Origin: Dichotomocladium elegans
Lineage: Eukaryota; Mucoromycota; Mucoromycetes; Mucorales; Lichtheimiaceae
Direction: 5' to 3'
DNA length: 64,000 nucleotides
NCBI GenBank assembly: GCA_025716815.1
Contig: JAIXMN010000003.1
Location: 1,984,001-2,048,000 of the forward strand
Shown: positions 59,120-64,000 of the stretch, piece by piece
Layout: the number at the start of each line of letters is the position of its first letter
Position numbering within the stretch: position 1 is the first letter of the stretch
Program-made: the position numbers and the translations under genes
Notes under the pieces: generated by a model
Database searches by the model: none
Seen by the model: the letters and a program-made list of their open reading frames with translations, nothing else
What the model was told of the DNA's origin: nothing

Positions 59120-60690
59120 TTAATTCAAGGGAATCCAGTCTCTAGGATTTTTAAGGACCTCTAGCAAATCCTCTTCCTGGCTATTAATTTCCGGCTCTTG
59201 CATGTATTCCCATCGAGCTGTCAAGGGCAAGGACATAAGGATAGCCTCGATCCGTGAGCCAGGGGTCTGGAGACCGAATTTGGTTCCGCGGTCCCACACG
59301 AGGTTGAATTCAACGTAGCGACCGCGACGGATCTGTTGCCACCGCTTCTGCTCCGGGGTAAATTTGGAGTTCATGCGCTTCTTGATGATGGGAACGTATG
59401 ACTGAGAGAAACGGTTGCCCATCTCCTTTACGAAACCAAAGAGCTCCTCAATGGGCTTGTCATCGAGATCGTCGAAGAAGATGCCGCCAATGCCGCGTGC
59501 CTCGCCACGATGTTTGAGGAAGAAGTACTTGTCGCACCACTGTTTGAACTGTCCATAGTACTTTTTATCAAACTTGTCACAGCCATCCTTGAGCACTTGA
59601 TGGAAATGAATGGCGTCTTCTTCAAAGAGGTAGCTTGGAGTCAAGTCTGCGCCGCCGCCAAACCACCACATCTTGGGTGTGCCATCGGGGTTTGCGATCT
59701 CAAAATAGCGATAGTTCATGTGGACGGTCGGGCAGTTCGGGTTGTGAGGATGCATGACAAGGGAAATGCCGGCCGCAAAAAACGGCACCGGGCCATCTGC
59801 AGAAATTTCTTTGCCGCGGTCGTGTCGCATCTGCTCCACGGCAGCCTTGGGAAGCTGGCCATAGACCACCGAAACACCTACGCCGGCCTTTTCAAACACA
59901 TTGCCGTCCTGCAAAACACAGGTGATGCCTTCGCCACCCTCGGCTCGCTGCCATGCTGTCCGCGTGAATTGCTTTCCATCAATGGCTTCAATGTCCTGCA
60001 CGATGCGATTCTGGAGACCCTTGACAAAAGCTTCCATGCGCAGACGCATTGGATCTTTGTCGGTAATAGGTCCTTCGGATCTCTATTTTTTTTTGGAGGT
60101 GGGGAAGGGTTGGAGAATATTAGCTACCAATAACATGGTTCGGTCGCAAGTACACCGCAAAACGCTTACTCTCTGCTTATCGTCGGCGACAGCGTCGCAA
60201 TATGCCTAGAACAAGGAAAGGTCACGTTCAATACGCGAGTTACCTCTAGGCACATTTCTCCGCCTCCTTTCTTTACCTCATTGTGCATCCAGAGACCATA
60301 GCTCAGCGTGGCAGCCGCAGCAGTAGCTACAATTCCAAAGGCTTTTCCACGGCGCCATTTCGTGTTAGCAGTGGTCACGACCGCGAGCGAACGTCTTTGG
60401 TGAGCACCACTGCAATCATCGGTCAATTGAGTGTCCCCTCAAGTCCCAAACCAACTCGCAGAGCAGACATACGCCCTTCCCCAAACCCCAACACAACCTC
60501 GATGCGGCCGTGAGTATTCAACCGAAACTTACAACTGTCGTAATGTAGAAGCGGTCTGTAAGGCTATTGCGCTCAATTAGTATATGCGACAAGCTGTCAT
60601 GACCTCCGGACAAGCAAATAAGAAAGACGTGAATTTTCACGCAGAGTTACCTCGTGAGGAAGCTATTCTTGAGGCACGTCCGGCGAACAT
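59120..60690 (-). CDS. HEM13: coproporphyrinogen III oxidase, with mitochondrial presequence
   Basis: Five exons (60690-60651, 60563-60533, 60409-60277, 60205-60170, 60082-59120) give 400 aa. The catalytic part (about residues 85-400) is classic oxygen-dependent CPOX: M-H-P-x-N-P-x-C-P-T-V-H-M-N-Y-R-Y, W-W-F-G-G-G-A-D-L-T-P-x-Y-L, K-H-R-G-E-A-R-G-I-G-G-I-F-F-D, R-R-G-R-Y-V-E-F-N-L-V-W-D-R-G-T. It makes protoporphyrinogen IX from coproporphyrinogen III in heme synthesis. The N-terminus starts M-F-A-G-R-A-S-R-I-A-S-S-R and runs through many Arg/Ser/Ala to a hydrophobic segment A-F-G-I-V-A-T-A-A-A-A-T-L-S-Y-G-L. This is a bipartite mitochondrial intermembrane-space signal. Intron 1 has a TACTAAT branch site. 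Confidence 0.95.
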
Positions 60691-61588
60691 GGTTTAGGAA
60701 GAGCGGAAAAGTAGTGTTGAAACACGTTCGGCGGGGGGGGGAGGGTGAGGAACGGAGGGAAAGGTTTGGTAAACCGGAAATAAAAAGAGCGGACGGTGGA
60801 GTGTTTTTTTTTTCTAGATCCGCGGGAGCGGAGGAATGGGGACGCATGTTTAGGCCTTGTTCATGAAAAATGCCAAAACGATTTATTGTCACGCCACTCT
60901 ACTCGGTTGAAATTATGGCGAGGTTTAACGACGAACCAATATCTAACCACCGTCGCATCCCAGCCAGCTCAGCAAACCGTCTAGAATAGTAGTAGAACAT
61001 GTTGGTTGCTCAATAATATTATGTATTCCAAGCCTGTCCAACTTTTGGGCGAACGTGCCTGATCACAAAACGCGATGCGGTGGAGGGAAACACGCCACCT
61101 GTCTCGTTCCACCACACCACCCTCACGTTTGCAGCTCCACTTGAACGGATGTTCCTCGGTGGGTTTTACTATTGGTGCGGCTCTCATAGGATCAACCGGT
61201 CCGTGTGTTCCCTCGATCAGTATATTTCTACCTTGCGTCCCTCCGATCTTGACAAACAGGAGCTACATATGCATCCTGATCGGATCCTTGACCTAGTGCA
61301 GCTGATAACCGAATGTCTGGATATTTTCAATTTGATTGATTCATTTTTGCCCTGCTAATACATTGATATGCAACTATCCAACTAGTTTGAGTGAAAAAAA
61401 ACCTTTTTAATGGTGATAGATAGGGAATAGCTAGTAATTAGCCGGTGGTCTGTCTCGTGTGTGTGTGTGTGGTGGGGGGAGTGGAGGATGAGTGGTGGGG
61501 GGTGGTTTTTAATTTCTCTACCTTGCGGGTGGCTTTTATGACTCGCTCCCATTCGGGACTTCCCGTTTTTGCATAAACCAACCTCATC
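60691..61588. other. divergent promoter region, HEM13 / SAF4
   Basis: About 900 bp between outward-facing genes. It includes a G-rich block (about 60731-60745), a T run at 60804-60813, and GT/GGGG simple sequence at 61457-61505 just upstream of SAF4. ORFs at 61075-61358 are motif-free. Confidence 0.45.
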
Positions 61589-63095
61589 ATGCAACCTTTC
61601 AACAAGTATTACCCACCCGATTGGACTCCCGATAAGGTATCATCCGCTTAGTGAGCAGTAAAGCGGTAGATAAACGGATTGCGCATAAGAGTAAGAAAAA
61701 CCGCTTAGCAGACTGTACGCAATCGTAGGGCTCTGTTAACAAGCATGTCGGCAAACATCCCTTGGGTGATCGAGCACGCAAAATTGATCAAGGCATCCTG
61801 ATTGTCAGGTGAGGCACGCTCGAGGGCCATGGCGGGTGGAAAAGAGGGAGTCGGAATTGATGAGAAATTCTTCTGTTGCTCTTGCTGGGGATGCGGGTAA
61901 ATTACGACATTTGGAAGATTCGAGCTTCCATTTAACATTTGGTGTACTGGCTGCGACAATCATATAGGCAAAGGTAAGCAATTGGCGGCAAATCTGAAGA
62001 GCAAGAGGACTAACCACATATTGGGTAGGTGTTCGATATAATGCCGAAAAGAAAAAGATCGGCAACTATTACAGCACACCGATCCTCCAGTTCCGGATGA
62101 AGTGTCACCTGTGTAGCAACTGGATCGAGATCCACACAGATCCAAAGGTCAGCCGAGGTTTTCAAGGGAAGTGACATGTGTGGTTGACAGGGTTTGAATA
62201 GAACACGGAATACAAGGTCGTCAGCGGGGCAAAAAAGAAAGTGGAGGACTGGGAGCCAGAGGATACAGAGGTGATCAAACTGAAAGGTATGTGTATTGGG
62301 AGGCCAACGATAGCCTTGTTGATTGGGAAAATGCTGAGGTATTGATGGGTCAAGGAAAGATGAGGAAACAAAAGAACGGCTTGAACTGGACCCAATTTTT
62401 CGACTGGAGCATGGAGTCAAAGACAAGGCCGTCCAAGAAGAACAAGCACCTGTGCTTACCCAGCTCCAGCAACTGCAACAAAGTCAATGGAGTGACCCTT
62501 ATACCCGATCACAACAACTTCGACGTACGTTTCGTGAACAAAAAAAGAAGGACAAGGCCGTACAAGAAGAAGCTGACCGCATACGGGATAAACATTCATT
62601 ACATATCCCGCTCTTGCCCGAGTCGCCTGCAGATCTTTTACAAGCCAAATTGGTCGAGTATACGGATCCATCCGTGATTGCCAAGCGAAAGCTTGAGAAG
62701 TCCACAGCTGCTTTATTTCCAAACAAAACAAGGAGAGAAGACCGACGCCATATCAGTAGCGGCGGTAGCGCTGCCGAGGAACTGGAATTACGGGCCAAGC
62801 TGCGAACGCGCTTGAAGACGGATCCGTTTTTACAACCCAATGCAGGAGTTGTCCGCAAATCGGATGAATTGAAGGACACGGTGGTGGTGCGCCCGAGTGG
62901 AAAGAGACCCCACGGTATGTCTGAAGAACATTTGCGATTGGGGACCATTTAAGGACTAAAACGCATGATCTCGGTGAAGCTTCATCAAGTACCAGGACAG
63001 AAGACCAGATACCGGATCAGGCACAGAAGCAGAAGCATTCATTGGCGCAAAAGAGTCTAGTATCGTATATCAGCTCAGAGTCGGACGAGGAATAA
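61589..63095 (+). CDS. SAF4: splicing factor SAF4/CCDC130 (CWC16 family)
   Basis: Seven exons (61589-61636, 61729-61808, 61918-61973, 62029-62147, 62202-62286, 62339-62914, 62980-63095) give 359 aa. It begins [12 protein letters not shown]. The CWC16 domain has [38 protein letters not shown] and [16 protein letters not shown]; the two C-x2-C pairs bind zinc. Next are F-R-L-E-H-G, a coiled-coil region, and an acidic S-S-E-S-D-E-E end as in human CCDC130. It is related to YJU2, which acts in the first catalytic step of splicing. Minus-strand ORFs across this interval are only shadows. Confidence 0.94.
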
Positions 63096-63413
63096 GAGGG
63101 ACTATGGAAATTCACGAGTGATGTTCCACAGACCCCACAAAAACATGAGGCTTCGTGTGACATTAAACAAACATCCGCCTGTCACACGTATACCTTGAGA
63201 TCCGAGGAAGGATATATTCGGGGGCTAGGACCTCATATTTGCTTTCTCTCCTTTGTACTCATATAAAGAAGAAAAAAAGGTACTTGAAGCAGAGAAGAAT
63301 CAATGTATTTACAAATTTCAAAGGAAAAAAAGAAAATAATTAGAGTACATGGGTAAAGCTGAGTGGAAAAAAGTAGGCGTGGTGATGCGAGAGAGAGACG
63401 GGTTTGAAATATT
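63096..63413. other. convergent 3' interval
   Basis: 318 bp between converging genes SAF4 (+) and the partial minus-strand gene. It is AT-rich, with A runs compatible with two polyadenylation regions. No exon. Confidence 0.45.
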
Positions 63414-64000
63414 TTAAGCGGAGGAAGAGATTTCGTCCATCAAATAGAATGGACTTTCAAAGTTAATGGTTGCGTTTTCGACAGAAAGGAGGACCTGGAT
63501 AGGATTACAAGGAGAAGAGGCAGGTTGATCGGAAGCTGCCGAGGAGGAGCCTGGGCCCATAATGTAGATCATAATTTCAACAAACAGCGGAAATTGCTGA
63601 AAAAAATCTTCCATGTCCTCGCTGACGAGCGGCTGGCCGTCCTCGAGTTTGTGATAAGTGTACACGTGACCTGTCCTGACCTTGATTAATACCCGTGACA
63701 TCCCTGCCATGGCGGTTGGCCGGGATTTCAGTTTGTTGAGAATGTCTTCGGCAAGCAGCTCTGGACTGTCCTGGAGGATGGGCAAGCGATCGACTGCATC
63801 CACACTGCTTGAGGCCGGATGATGGTAAATTTTGTTCTCCAGCCATTCCTCAAAGAGTCGAGAGATGTGCGATGCTGCTCGACTCGTATTCCCTAGTGTG
63901 GGTAGCTACATTTGGGCATTATTATTCGGTTTTCTGCTCTACGCGACGGTGCATTCGGTCTTTACCGAGATGAAACGGTTGCCGCCATCCATAAAGTATG
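63414..64000 (-). CDS. 3' part of an unknown gene (runs off right edge)
   Basis: The last exon (63905-63414, 164 codons) is preceded by an intron 63965-63906 (donor GTAAAG) and the end of another exon (64000-63966) reading Y-F-M-D-G-G-N-R-F-I-S. The visible ~175 residues contain R-L-F-E-E-W-L-E-N-K, I-L-K/N-K-L-K-S-R-P, V-L-I-K-V-R-T-G-H-V-Y-T-Y-H-K-L-E-D-G and a hydrophobic F-P-L-F-V-E-I-M-I-Y-I-M-G stretch, then a Ser/Pro loop and L-L-S-V-E-N-A-T-I-N-F-E-S-P-F. It looks like a conserved protein C-terminus, but I cannot name the family. Confidence 0.7.

Noticed and set aside
61705..62426. A minus-strand gene built from overlapping ORFs
   Set aside because: The + strand gives a complete seven-exon SAF4/CCDC130 model with zinc motifs and consistent splice sites over the same interval.

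Overview
This is a nuclear segment of an early-diverging fungus, most likely Mucoromycota. The evidence is short spliceosomal introns (mostly 47-110 nt, GT-AG, often with a CTAAC/CTGAY-like branch site), ribosomal-protein genes broken by small introns, a velvet regulator, a CSL transcription factor, a chitin deacetylase and a decayed Tc1/mariner-type element. I rebuilt 22 multi-exon gene models by hand from splice sites, reading frame and remembered family motifs, plus a partial multi-exon model at the right edge, three intronless genes and one intronic snoRNA. No database was searched.

Layout. 1-13 kb: 5' part of an MDR-type ABC transporter (-); a homologue of the KICSTOR subunit KICS2/C12orf66 (-); a CSL/Su(H)-type transcription factor (+); a FetB/ALS3-like membrane permease (+). 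12.6-24.7 kb: RPL14 (-), a small secreted protein (-), RPL7 with an intronic box C/D snoRNA (-), MPC2 (-), a velvet factor (-), a LEU5-like mitochondrial carrier (+), RPP2 (+). 25-33.5 kb: Tc1 remnant, bHLH-zipper factor (-), SWR1 (-). 34-48 kb: CysG-like siroheme synthase (+), MSH4 (+, 24 exons), MTR4 (-), neutral trehalase (+). 49-64 kb: GPI-type chitin deacetylase (+), an unknown 207-aa protein (-), a zincin-jacalin protein (-), CDC5 (-), a Thr/Val-repeat membrane protein (+), mitochondrial-type HEM13 (-), SAF4/CCDC130 (+) and the 3' part of an unknown gene (-).

The genes are mainly housekeeping and do not form an obvious cluster. Several belong to shared processes: ribosome and rRNA maturation (RPL7 with its snoRNA, RPL14, RPP2, MTR4), pre-mRNA splicing (CDC5, SAF4), tetrapyrrole synthesis (siroheme synthase, HEM13), mitochondrial transport (MPC2, LEU5-like) and nutrient or stress signalling (KICS2 homologue, trehalase).

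Most notable observations: (1) seven of about 102 reconstructed introns need a GC-AG donor (six GCAAGT, one GCGAGT); (2) a snoRNA predicted to guide methylation of the CCCGAAAGATGG region of 25S rRNA lies inside one of those GC-AG introns, in RPL7; (3) a near full-length KICS2 homologue in a fungus; (4) a coproporphyrinogen oxidase with an apparent bipartite mitochondrial presequence, unlike the cytosolic yeast enzyme; (5) 14-, 15- and 22-nt microexons.
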